17,378 nt of DNA. It comes from JBFHES01 sp041584015 (lineage in GTDB: Bacteria; Bacteroidota; Bacteroidia; Bacteroidales; M50B96). A model generated the notes under the pieces. That model made no database searches, was not told where the DNA came from, and was given only the letters and a program-made list of their open reading frames with translations. The position numbers and the translations under genes were made by a program. The stretch spans positions 1 through 17,378 of the forward strand of contig JBFHES010000073.1 in the NCBI GenBank assembly GCA_041584015.1, in the 5' to 3' direction. This document shows positions 1-7,636 of the stretch, piece by piece; position 1 is the stretch's first letter, and the number at the start of each line of letters is the position of its first letter.

Positions 1-429
1 CGGCGAATCCAACAATTGCTGGATAAAAGCATCCTGCACCACACCCATCTCCCAGGCATAGCCGATGACATAAACGCCCAGGGTATCAACTGATGCCCAA
101 TTATCCATGTTGATTGCAAGCACCTCCAGATCGTTTATATTAATCTCCTTCAGTGCCTTTTTATTCTTTCCAATTATCTGGAAGGCCATTAACTGAAGTT
201 CAAAAATTCGCATGGAAGTCATCTCCATGGCCAGCTGGATTTTCTCCCTTTCAGAAAGTAAGGCGAGTTCATGTTTCACGCCTTTTAATATTTTTTTCTG
301 ATCAGGCGCATTCACACCTATTAGCTGCAGCGATGTAGTGATTAAGCGCTTGGCATTCTCAAGCCTTTTAGGATCGGCAAAGCGCTGCAACTCATCAAGC
401 ATCCCATCAATCAGCTTCTTATAATTCAT
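1..429 (-). CDS. AlkD-like DNA alkylation repair protein (5' part, runs off the window)
   Basis: This is the first 143 codons of a gene that starts with ATG at 429 and leaves the window at base 1, so the C-terminal part is missing. The product is helix-rich and resembles the HEAT-repeat DNA glycosylases of the AlkD/AlkC superfamily, which remove cationic alkylated bases such as 3- and 7-methylpurines by flipping the lesion outward. The best marker is the NWASVD segment, with Trp111 and Asp115. The four-residue spacing and position match the Trp and catalytic Asp of Bacillus cereus AlkD (W109/D113). The third key residue, an Arg about 35 residues later, would lie outside the window. It is divergent from the DUF5655 gene and shares a 120-base intergenic region that holds a dyad. 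Family assignment is fairly secure; actual glycosylase activity is inferred. Confidence 0.8.
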   Translation of the reverse strand, partial: MNYKKLIDGMLDELQRFADPKRLENAKRLITTSLQLIGVNAPDQKKILKGVKHELALLSEREKIQLAMEMTSMRIFELQLMAFQIIGKNKKALKEININDLEVLAINMDNWASVDTLGVYVIGYAWEMGVVQDAFIQQLLDSP

Positions 430-456
430 CTTAGAGCCATTATTTTCGGTAAAAAT

Positions 457-478
457 AAGACTTTGATATGAAAGTCTT
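457..478. promoter_or_regulatory. Dyad symmetry in the alkD/DUF5655 divergent region
   Basis: AAGACTTT and AAAGTCTT form a perfect 8-base inverted repeat separated by 6 bases. It sits 28 bases upstream of the alkD-like start and 43 bases upstream of the -7 box of the DUF5655 gene. No U-tract follows it on either strand, so an operator is more likely than a terminator. The regulator is unknown. Confidence 0.35.
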
Positions 479-520
479 TCAGATATTGATGCTATTAAAA
501 ACCATATCTTTCATTTCAAC

Positions 521-528
521 TATATTTG
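521..528 (+). promoter_or_regulatory. Bacteroidota-type -7 box (TATATTTG) for the DUF5655 gene
   Basis: TATATTTG fits the TAnnTTTG -7 consensus of Bacteroidota housekeeping promoters exactly. No clear TTG lies 17-23 bases upstream, so only half of the promoter is supported. If used, transcription would begin near 533-536. The in-frame ATG at 468 would then be upstream of the mRNA, and the start at 552 the real one. Confidence 0.5.
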
Positions 529-551
529 TGAAATACCTAAACAAGTATGCT

Positions 552-980
552 ATGTGGGCTTGTCCGAAATGTGAACAGCAGTTTGTAAAGAACAATCATC
601 CGCACTCGTGTAATGAGCGTATGATCGAAGATTTTCTTGCGGGCAAATCGGTTGAGACCATCTCGCTCTATGACCATTTTCTCGCTGAATACCGAAAACT
701 TGGTGATTTTGTGCTACATCCAGCTAAGACGAGAATTGCCTTTGCAGCCGACATTCGCTTTGGATACATTCATCGTTTGGGCAAAAACTTTGTTGATGTT
801 GTGTTTACCTTTAATAAGGCACACACTGACAATTTGTGTTTCTACAGAATTGGAGAAGTGCCCGGCGGCAAATACTTTCAGCATTACCTGCGAATTATGC
901 ATAAGGATGATATTAACGAGGAAGTAATAGGGTTTATGAAATTAGCTCTTGATTTTGGCTACCGAAGGATAAAGTACTAA
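552..980 (+). CDS. Zinc-ribbon DUF5655-family protein
   Basis: A 142-residue protein. The first 20 residues carry a zinc-finger-like CxxC-x8-HxHxC array (Cys4, Cys7, His16, His18, Cys20). The rest looks like the DUF5655 domain, with the typical HPAKTRIAFAA segment, an aromatic-rich strand stretch and a C-terminal helix. DUF5655 has no established biochemical role that I know of; the fold is small and often follows such a CPKC head. I chose ATG 552 rather than the in-frame ATG at 468. Family members commonly begin MWxCPKC, the 28 extra residues are not conserved-looking, and a good -7 box lies at 521-528 between the two. It is monocistronic and divergent from the alkD-like gene. A link with DNA repair is suggested only by that position. 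Confidence 0.72.
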   Translation: MWACPKCEQQFVKNNHPHSCNERMIEDFLAGKSVETISLYDHFLAEYRKLGDFVLHPAKTRIAFAADIRFGYIHRLGKNFVDVVFTFNKAHTDNLCFYRIGEVPGGKYFQHYLRIMHKDDINEEVIGFMKLALDFGYRRIKY

Positions 981-1059
981 TTCAATGCCCTGTGGTGCAG
1001 CCCCCAAAGTTTTAGCAATAACTTGCAAGCAAGTGCCGTTTAAGGTCAAACAAAAATTC

Positions 1060-1067
1060 TATCTTTG
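1060..1067 (+). promoter_or_regulatory. Bacteroidota-type -7 box (TATCTTTG) before the MBOAT gene
   Basis: TATCTTTG matches TAnnTTTG and lies 29 bases upstream of the ATG at 1097, a usual distance for a short leader. No convincing TTG -33 element is seen. A tight inverted repeat (ACTTGC-AA-GCAAGT) lies just upstream at 1021-1034. Confidence 0.45.
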
Positions 1068-1096
1068 GTCGCTTCAAAAAAACACATATTTATTAA

Positions 1097-2575
1097 ATGG
1101 TTTTTAGCTCACTTATATTCATATACCTGTTTCTGCCAATCGTGCTAATTGGGTATTACTTGATTCATCCAAAGTTAAAAAACATTTTTCTATTTATTTC
1201 CAGCATACTCTTTTTTGCCTGGGGTGGTGCTAGTTATTCTTTACTCCTGGTAGCATCAATCGGGTTCAATTATCTAATTGGTCGCGCCATTGCAGCCTAT
1301 GCTAATCGCAAGCTTTTCCTTTCCATTGGAGTACTTGTTAACCTAGCACTCTTAGCTGTATTTAAGTATGCAGGTTTCTTTACCGAGAGCATTAACAATG
1401 CCTTGCATTTAGTTGATGTGCCGCCAATTCCTGTACCTAAGATCATACTGCCTATCGGGATATCGTTTTATACATTCCAGGCCATGTCTTATTTAATAGA
1501 TGTGTACCGCAACGAAACCAAAGTACAAAAGAGTTTTGTTAAACTGGGCTTATACATCTCTCTATTTCCACAGCTGATAGCTGGTCCCATTGTACGCTAC
1601 CACGATATTGCATTACAGCTTGATAACAGAGAAACAAACTTTGAGCGATTTTCGCGTGGAGCCATTCGCTTTACACTGGGATTAGGAAAGAAGGTACTTA
1701 TTGCAAACAACATGGCTATCTTGGCCGATTACATTTTCGGAATGCCTTCTGCCGATCTAAACTTTATAACAGCCTGGATTGGAATTTTAGCATACACATT
1801 ACAGATTTACTACGATTTTTCGGGCTACTCAGACATGGCCATTGGATTAAGTCGAATGTTCGGATTTGAAATCCCTGAGAACTTTAACCTGCCCTACATT
1901 TCAAAATCCATTCGAGAATTCTGGCAGCGCTGGCACATAAGCTTGTCGCAGTGGTTCATGAAATATTTATTTCTACCGTTGGCCTACTCTTTCTCCCGCA
2001 AATTAAAACAACATGTTTATGCAGGAATAAAAGCCGACAAACTTATCTACATGTATGCAGCCGGCATCACCTTCGTACTATGTGGGTTTTGGCACGGTGC
2101 CGCCTGGAATTTTGTTGCCTGGGGTGCATTTCATGGTTTATTCCTGATCATTGAAAAACTTGGCTTCGAAAAAAAATTAAAGAAAGCCTGGAAGCCGCTA
2201 CGGCACATGTATGTAATGTTAGTGATCATGCTAAGCTGGGTGCTTTTTAGAGCTGAGTCCTTTGAGCAGGCCTACCAGTATTATGGAGTTTTGTTTAGTT
2301 TCTCAGGTTTTAACCTTACCGATGTTGACTTAATATTTAAGTTAAACAGCGAACTAATTACCTACTCCATTATCGGTTTATTTGGTGCATTTGGTCTTTA
2401 CCCATGGATCCAGAAACAGCTGTTAACTGCCTATGCAAAATTCAAATTACCTTCCTGGATATACGAAATTAATTCACTGGGATGGAAGTTAACCTTTCTG
2501 CTTGTCGTGCTTCTGCTATCAACTGGGTATTTGGTAAACAACAGTTATAATCCATTTATCTATTTTAGGTTTTAA
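1097..2575 (+). CDS. AlgI-like MBOAT O-acyltransferase
   Basis: A 492-residue integral membrane protein with about ten or more hydrophobic segments, of the membrane-bound O-acyltransferase family (AlgI/PatA/DltB group). These proteins move an acetyl group from a cytoplasmic donor across the membrane for O-acetylation of an extracellular glycan. Diagnostic segments are REFWQRWH at 273-280 and FWHGAAW at 331-337, whose His333 is the expected catalytic histidine, followed by AFHG at 344-347. Length is normal for AlgI. Its TAA stop overlaps the ATG of the next gene by one base, so the pair is translationally coupled. The acceptor could be an exopolysaccharide, O-antigen or peptidoglycan. No glycosyltransferase or polymerase lies alongside, so alginate itself is not implied. 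Confidence 0.9.
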   Translation: MVFSSLIFIYLFLPIVLIGYYLIHPKLKNIFLFISSILFFAWGGASYSLLLVASIGFNYLIGRAIAAYANRKLFLSIGVLVNLALLAVFKYAGFFTESINNALHLVDVPPIPVPKIILPIGISFYTFQAMSYLIDVYRNETKVQKSFVKLGLYISLFPQLIAGPIVRYHDIALQLDNRETNFERFSRGAIRFTLGLGKKVLIANNMAILADYIFGMPSADLNFITAWIGILAYTLQIYYDFSGYSDMAIGLSRMFGFEIPENFNLPYISKSIREFWQRWHISLSQWFMKYLFLPLAYSFSRKLKQHVYAGIKADKLIYMYAAGITFVLCGFWHGAAWNFVAWGAFHGLFLIIEKLGFEKKLKKAWKPLRHMYVMLVIMLSWVLFRAESFEQAYQYYGVLFSFSGFNLTDVDLIFKLNSELITYSIIGLFGAFGLYPWIQKQLLTAYAKFKLPSWIYEINSLGWKLTFLLVVLLLSTGYLVNNSYNPFIYFRF

Positions 2576-3744
2576 TGAAAAAGATTGCACATATCATCGT
2601 ATCTATTGTTTTTGCTTTTATAGTAATTGCAACCTTTGCTTTACATGAAATGGGAATCATGCACAGTAAACCATCAAAAGAAAATAGAACCTTAGCTGAA
2701 AAACCAGAATTAAATCCCAAGCGATTGGATTACTTTCCCGCTAAATTTGAACCCTATTACAACGATCATTTCTCATTTCGCCGTCAGTACATTGAGTTAA
2801 TGTCGAAAGTTGGCATGAAGCTTTTCAAGAAAAAGAACATGAACGGAAAGGTGATTGTAGGCGAAGACAACTGGTTATTTGAGATGAAGAAAGACCTCCC
2901 TATTTATGTTGGTAAAAAAACTTTCAGCGATGAGCAGTTAAGTAAAATTGGTATTGAACTTAAAAATCGTTTGGCTTATTTCGATAGCCTTGGCATAAAA
3001 ACCTATTTTCTTATTTGCCCGAGCAAGTACTCCATTCATCCTGAAAAGCTACCTTACTTTCTACAACACAGAACCATGGAGCGAACCAATCTGTTTATTG
3101 ATGAGCTAGAGAATAATAAAGACATTGTTTATGTTGATGGTCGTGAAAGTTTGCTCGAAAAGAAAGATGAACATACGGTTTACCAAAAATTCGATACACA
3201 CTGGAACAGACTCGGAGCATTCTTTGCTTTTTCCGATTTGGCAAATAAAATAAGAAGCGACTTTCCTTTATTACCCAATTATCAATTAGACGATTTTAAC
3301 ATTGACACCACTTCGCATACCAGAGGAAACCTTATGTGGATGATTGGTAAGAACAAAGGATACGCTGAACCCGAGTTTAAGCTAACAATGCCCCCTGATA
3401 GCATTTCAAGCATCAAAGGGTTTGAACATATTAAAACGGATGATTTTCCTTATTCCCAATGGGAATACTGCAGACGATACACCACCTCCATTGCGCAAGA
3501 ACAGAAAATTAAAACACTTATTTTTCATGATTCTTATGCTGTTATTGGTAGAACCTTTTTACCGTACTATTTCGACGAAACGCTGCTAATTTGGGATAGC
3601 TGGAAGTACAAATTCAATAAGGAAATTGTTGATCAGGAGAAACCCGACATAATCATTTACTGGATGTACGAAGGGTTTATTGATCGTATGTTGCTGGAAC
3701 CTTCGTTTGTTGAACCTGATAACATCGACGCTGAGTTACAGTAA
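2575..3744 (+). CDS. AlgJ/AlgX-like SGNH-fold acetyltransferase partner
   Basis: A 389-residue protein with one N-terminal membrane anchor (about residues 5-24) and a periplasmic domain of the AlgX/AlgJ SGNH-hydrolase type. The catalytic set is visible: DTHW at 207-210 gives Asp207 and His209, and FHDSYA at 317-322 gives the nucleophile Ser320. Family landmarks ENRTLAEKP (36-44) and YYNDHFSFR (61-69) are also present. It would accept acetyl from the MBOAT partner encoded immediately upstream and pass it to a glycan hydroxyl. The one-base stop/start overlap shows the two are made together. No obvious terminator follows in the 211-base gap to the convergent acyltransferase gene. The acceptor glycan is unknown. 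Confidence 0.87.
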   Translation: MKKIAHIIVSIVFAFIVIATFALHEMGIMHSKPSKENRTLAEKPELNPKRLDYFPAKFEPYYNDHFSFRRQYIELMSKVGMKLFKKKNMNGKVIVGEDNWLFEMKKDLPIYVGKKTFSDEQLSKIGIELKNRLAYFDSLGIKTYFLICPSKYSIHPEKLPYFLQHRTMERTNLFIDELENNKDIVYVDGRESLLEKKDEHTVYQKFDTHWNRLGAFFAFSDLANKIRSDFPLLPNYQLDDFNIDTTSHTRGNLMWMIGKNKGYAEPEFKLTMPPDSISSIKGFEHIKTDDFPYSQWEYCRRYTTSIAQEQKIKTLIFHDSYAVIGRTFLPYYFDETLLIWDSWKYKFNKEIVDQEKPDIIIYWMYEGFIDRMLLEPSFVEPDNIDAELQ

Positions 3745-3805
3745 GACACACATTATCCAAAATGGAGACGACACCTAGATTTGACCGATCCCCTTTTGCT
3801 TTCAG

Positions 3806-3819
3806 AATTCTATAGAATT
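3806..3819. repeat. 14-base perfect palindrome
   Basis: AATTCTATAGAATT is fully self-complementary and sits in the gap between two convergent genes. It is AT-rich with no T-tract, so it does not look like a terminator and may be chance. Nothing else is recognisable in 3745-3955. Confidence 0.25.
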
Positions 3820-3955
3820 GCTACAACCATTTTAACAAAATTGTTATTTAATGATAACCATCGCCAATTAATTTCTAGTTTCTGTAAACTAATGTTCTAT
3901 AAATCCAGACGGTTAGATTGCTGTTCGACCTTTTATAAAGAACTAGAATAATTGA

Positions 3956-5254
3956 CTAACAAAGTTCATCAAATTCTCTAAACAGCTCAGTCTCGTTACC
4001 AACAACATTTTTAGTTTTTCGGTAACTCGCAAATTTGCGAAGCATACCGTACCACCTAATTGTTGGCCAGGCGATAGCTATGGATCCCAAGTAAATTACC
4101 AATCCAGCAAATGGAACATCAATAAAGAAGGAACCTACGATGGCAACCAGTGCCAACCAAATAGAGAACAGGAAAAAACCACCGGCAAAATAAAAGGTAG
4201 ATTCGAAGCAAATATCTTTCACACGCTTTTTTACCTGAGCACTTAAGAACAGCTGTGGAATGGCAAAAATGATTGTTCCTACAAGCGCAAATGGAATCAA
4301 CAATAATAAATACAAAATGTTAAGAAAAGGTGTTTGCTTCCATTCATGATACAAGTTCACATCAACCGCCATAAGAGAAGCTTTGCGATAAGTAGCTAAA
4401 GCAGCAGACATGCTCTGCTTAAACCGTTCAAACTGCTGCGGTTTTTTATTTGCAGCTTCTTCCAAAGCATCAACAATCTGCTGATCAGCTTTCAGATTAT
4501 TGGAGGCAGTACGTTTGAGCTGTTGCTTCTTCTGATAATGTGAACGCAAGACCCAGCGACTCTCATTGAAAAAGTCGTATTCCTTATCATCATCAACATG
4601 TAAAATCAATTTTTGTATTCTGGCTTGCAGTTCGTCGCGAAGCAAATTATGTGCTTTAACAGGATTTTCATAAAATGCTTCCTGATAATCTGCAACTCTT
4701 ATTGGTTCGCCAAACTGAACAATCATTTCAGCATTGGATTTGTTAATTTCACTGTAGTTCAGTCCAACCGGAATTACATGTAAATCCAGCTTAAAGCCCG
4801 ACTTGCTTTCAGCAATGAATGCAACTCTTGGCACACCTTTCTTCAAATTCCGCATTCTGAATTTTGCCGAATGGCTTGCTTCCGGAAAGATGCCTAGGCT
4901 TGCATTTACTTTAAAGATATCAATGGTACTGTTAAAAACCTCATCATTTTTCGAAAGGGAATCAGCACCATCGCGAATGCGATAAACCGGTAATATCTTC
5001 ACCATTCTGAGCAGTTTGGCTTGAAACTTCTTTTTAAAGATATCAGCTCGTGCCAGAAAGTAAGGTTGATGATTAGCCGTACAGCTAATTGCCAATGCAT
5101 CAATAAGTGCGTTACGATGATTAGCCGCATAAATAACGGGTTTACCAAACGGTATCTTTGTCTGCTTATTGACAACTATTTCCCGATAATAGATACGCTG
5201 CCAAAGATGCATGTATAGCTGCGTAATTTTATATGCCAAGGTCCATTTTCTCAT
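3956..5254 (-). CDS. PlsC-type glycerolipid acyltransferase with membrane C-terminus
   Basis: A 432-residue protein of the 1-acyl-sn-glycerol-3-phosphate acyltransferase superfamily, which acylates lysophospholipid-type acceptors at the inner membrane. Motif I is NHRNALID at 45-52; His46 and Asp52 are separated by five residues rather than the usual four. ILPVYR (87-92) resembles motif II, FPEASHS (123-129) replaces the usual FPEGTRS, and VIPVGLNY follows as motif IV. Residues about 210-290 are charged and probably helical. Two or more hydrophobic segments follow (about 305-330 and 350-395). It is longer than classical PlsC (about 245 residues) and matches a longer acyltransferase type I associate with Bacteroidota. 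Preceded by its own -7 box, it is probably a separate unit from the rod operon. The exact acceptor is uncertain. Confidence 0.82.
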   Translation of the reverse strand: MRKWTLAYKITQLYMHLWQRIYYREIVVNKQTKIPFGKPVIYAANHRNALIDALAISCTANHQPYFLARADIFKKKFQAKLLRMVKILPVYRIRDGADSLSKNDEVFNSTIDIFKVNASLGIFPEASHSAKFRMRNLKKGVPRVAFIAESKSGFKLDLHVIPVGLNYSEINKSNAEMIVQFGEPIRVADYQEAFYENPVKAHNLLRDELQARIQKLILHVDDDKEYDFFNESRWVLRSHYQKKQQLKRTASNNLKADQQIVDALEEAANKKPQQFERFKQSMSAALATYRKASLMAVDVNLYHEWKQTPFLNILYLLLLIPFALVGTIIFAIPQLFLSAQVKKRVKDICFESTFYFAGGFFLFSIWLALVAIVGSFFIDVPFAGLVIYLGSIAIAWPTIRWYGMLRKFASYRKTKNVVGNETELFREFDELC

Positions 5255-5270
5255 CGAATCATCTTTGCTG

Positions 5271-5278
5271 CAAAATTA
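5271..5278 (-). promoter_or_regulatory. -7 box (TAATTTTG) for the PlsC-type gene
   Basis: On the minus strand TAATTTTG matches TAnnTTTG, 16 bases before the ATG at 5254, implying a very short leader. The same octamer precedes purH at 13501-13508. A TTG at the right distance is not seen. Confidence 0.45.
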
Positions 5279-5414
5279 ATTATTTAGCCGAAACTTTACG
5301 ATAGATAAGGGAATGTTGAATGAGCTGTGATTAAGAAGGCCATAGAATTGACGGACCGATTGATACTGACTTACCTCTTTGCACAAAACCAATAGCTGAA
5401 AGCAGGATTTACCT

Positions 5415-5434
5415 TGAATAGCAATAGCTATTCA
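5415..5434 (-). terminator. Hairpin after the rod operon (no U-tract)
   Basis: TGAATAGC and GCTATTCA form a perfect 8-base stem around a 4-base loop, 19 bases past the stop of the SH3 gene. It lacks a T-tract on the minus strand, so it may be a 3'-end stabiliser or processing structure rather than a true intrinsic terminator. Confidence 0.35.
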
Positions 5435-5453
5435 CCTTCCAGTTGTTTATGCA

Positions 5454-6185
5454 TTAGTCTCCTTTAAAGTAAATCTCTTCAATTAGCTCACTTCTGTAAC
5501 CATTAAACTGCCACCAGCCCACTAATCCAAACGATGTCTTTATCAAGTAATAATCTCCATCGTTAACAAGTATCTCGATGTCGGCACCTATTGGAAGAGC
5601 TGCAACCAGATTCGTTTGATTCTTATCTGCATAAAGTTTTAATAAACCTTTGGTCGTAGTCTTTAATCCAACATATTTAAAGGCTTGTTCCACAATTATC
5701 AAACTATCATCTACTAACTTGTATTTCTTCCGTTCGTGAAAATAATTATTGGTATGTCCTGCGCAATATAAGTTGCCATTACCGGGAACATACAATGTTA
5801 AACCACTTATTGTTCCAATATATTTATAGGAGTTACCTATTTTTCTGGCAATCGAAAAGCTTGGATCGGCACTCAAACCATAATCGAATAATATATGGTA
5901 CTCATCTTTAATCGCCTTATTAATCTGGGTTAAAACAAATTCATGCATACCAACTAACTCGGTATAGTCCTCATAGAATTTACTGGTCGAATCGACACTT
6001 CTATTGATGACAACTGAGTGTTCGCTATCAAAATAAACGGCTGGATTTTCAAATTCTGCAGCCGGGTACTTCACATCTAGCTCAACTTTCGAAAGATGTT
6101 TAAATGATTGCGGTACCGCTTTTTCTTGTGAGAAAAGAAACAATCCTTGAAGAGAAAGCAGTATTGCTAAAACTATTTTAAGCAT
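5454..6185 (-). CDS. Secreted SH3-domain protein at the end of the rod operon
   Basis: A 243-residue protein of unknown function. Residues 1-19 form a signal peptide ending in LFS-Q, with no lipobox cysteine, so it should be a soluble periplasmic protein. Residues about 25-165 are a domain I do not recognise, with one cysteine (Cys141) and no obvious catalytic motif. Residues about 170-228 resemble a bacterial SH3 (SH3b) domain: a YVG start, a central LPIGADIEIL segment, then YYLIKTSFGLVGWW. Bacterial SH3 domains often bind peptidoglycan stem peptides or other envelope ligands. It begins only 26 bases after the rodA stop on the same strand with no terminator between, so it is almost certainly co-transcribed with the elongasome. 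A role in sensing or modifying new cell wall is inferred from that context alone. Confidence 0.72.
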   Translation of the reverse strand: MLKIVLAILLSLQGLFLFSQEKAVPQSFKHLSKVELDVKYPAAEFENPAVYFDSEHSVVINRSVDSTSKFYEDYTELVGMHEFVLTQINKAIKDEYHILFDYGLSADPSFSIARKIGNSYKYIGTISGLTLYVPGNGNLYCAGHTNNYFHERKKYKLVDDSLIIVEQAFKYVGLKTTTKGLLKLYADKNQTNLVAALPIGADIEILVNDGDYYLIKTSFGLVGWWQFNGYRSELIEEIYFKGD

Positions 6186-6211
6186 ACGTGTCTTTTTGAG
6201 TTTGTATAATT

Positions 6212-7636
6212 CTATTGCAAATATTCTTTACGAGTACTGTCAAGTTTAAGAAAGACAAAAAGCAGCAGGGTAAATCCCCATAGAGATGACCCTCCGTAAC
6301 TAAAGAATGGCAATGGAATTCCAATCACTGGAGCCAAGCCAATTGTCATTCCAATATTTATTGCAAAGTGAAAGAAAATTACCGAGATGACGCCCCAGCC
6401 ATATATTCTATTGAAATTACTTCTTTGTCGTTCGGCGAGAATGATTAAACGCAGAAGCAGAAATACGAAGAGGATAATAACCACTGTGGTTCCAAAGAAC
6501 CCCCACTCCTCGCCCACCGTGCAGAAAATAAAATCGGTACCCTGTTCTGGTACAAAATCAAACTTAGTTTGTGTACCTTGCAGAAAACCCTTTCCGCTTA
6601 GCCCCCCGGATCCGATTGCAATCTTTGATTGATTAACATTATATCCTGCTCCATGAGGATCCGTCATCATGCCCAACAAAACCTTAATACGCATCTGTTG
6701 ATGTTGTTCCAGAACACTGTTAAATACATAATCGACCGATGAAACATAGCTTATGGCCAATACAATACCGATGGTAAATACAAAGGCAGCTCTAATCCTG
6801 CGCTGGTAAGCAAAAAAGAAAAAGGCCAACGAAGCGATAACAGCCCCAAGGAAATGTATTTTAAAATTGCTCCATTCGAGTTTTAAAACTGTTTCAATTC
6901 CCCAAACAATACCGGTTCCAATAGCAAGGATTAGTATTGCCAACCCCACTTCTTTCAGGTTCCGGCGTTCAATATAATACAGCAATAAACCCAATAATAT
7001 CAATCCAACAGCAACTATAAACGGATTTACCATCAGCGATAAAATAAAAAGAATAGCCAGCAATAAACCGATTAATAAAAAGCTTCCGGATAAGCCTTCG
7101 CGATAGAGTGCCAGAATAAAAGCAAAATAAACGATGGCCGAACCTGTATCGTTCTGCATAAGAATTAATGCAGCGGGTAACAATAATATTACACTAATGG
7201 TTATTAGCGCGCGAAGACGATGTATTTTAAAATTTAGTGTTCCAAGGTATTTAGCCAAAGCCAAACAGGTAGCAAACTTTGCAAACTCTGCCGGTTGAAC
7301 TCTAAATGGTCCTACCTGAAACCATGAACGAGCGCCATTCACCTCGGTTCCAAACATCAGAACCAGTATTAAGGTGAGCATCATTGTGATGAATACCGGA
7401 TAGGAAAAGAAACTGTAAAAACGCACATCTATCAGGAATACGACAATAATGATTAGCACAGAAAAGCCAATCCATAATAATTGCTTTCCATAACGCTGCG
7501 AAATATCAAAAATATCCTGATGATCCGGACTATAAACCGCAGCATAAATATTAACCCAACCCAGAAATACCAGCAACAGGTAGATCAATACGGTTGTCCA
7601 GTCGAGTTCTGCTAATATGTTTACTTTTCTATTCAA
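6212..7636 (-). CDS. rodA: RodA, SEDS peptidoglycan glycosyltransferase
   Basis: A 474-residue polytopic membrane protein that polymerises lipid II into glycan strands for lateral wall growth, in complex with PBP2. Landmarks are GARSW (101-105), QPAEFAK (114-120), QNDTGSA (161-167), FVPEQGTDFIF (361-371) with Asp368 as the conserved SEDS aspartate, EEWG (376-379), and GIPLPFFSYGGSS (439-451). E. coli RodA has about 370 residues. The extra hundred or so lie in about 180-300, where additional hydrophobic segments and a basic YIERRNLKE stretch occur; longer RodA proteins are usual in Bacteroidota. Its ATG overlaps the end of the PBP2 gene by four bases (ATGA), so the two partners are translationally coupled. 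Confidence 0.95.
   Translation of the reverse strand: MNRKVNILAELDWTTVLIYLLLVFLGWVNIYAAVYSPDHQDIFDISQRYGKQLLWIGFSVLIIIVVFLIDVRFYSFFSYPVFITMMLTLILVLMFGTEVNGARSWFQVGPFRVQPAEFAKFATCLALAKYLGTLNFKIHRLRALITISVILLLPAALILMQNDTGSAIVYFAFILALYREGLSGSFLLIGLLLAILFILSLMVNPFIVAVGLILLGLLLYYIERRNLKEVGLAILILAIGTGIVWGIETVLKLEWSNFKIHFLGAVIASLAFFFFAYQRRIRAAFVFTIGIVLAISYVSSVDYVFNSVLEQHQQMRIKVLLGMMTDPHGAGYNVNQSKIAIGSGGLSGKGFLQGTQTKFDFVPEQGTDFIFCTVGEEWGFFGTTVVIILFVFLLLRLIILAERQRSNFNRIYGWGVISVIFFHFAINIGMTIGLAPVIGIPLPFFSYGGSSLWGFTLLLFVFLKLDSTRKEYLQ

Noticed and set aside
153..338. Short plus-strand reading frame near the left edge
   Set aside because: It is antisense to the alkD-like coding sequence, which has a recognisable family motif; the plus-strand translation has none.
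468..551. N-terminal extension of the DUF5655 protein from ATG 468
   Set aside because: The extension resembles no family member, overlaps the dyad, and lies mostly upstream of the -7 box at 521-528; MWACPKC is the expected start.
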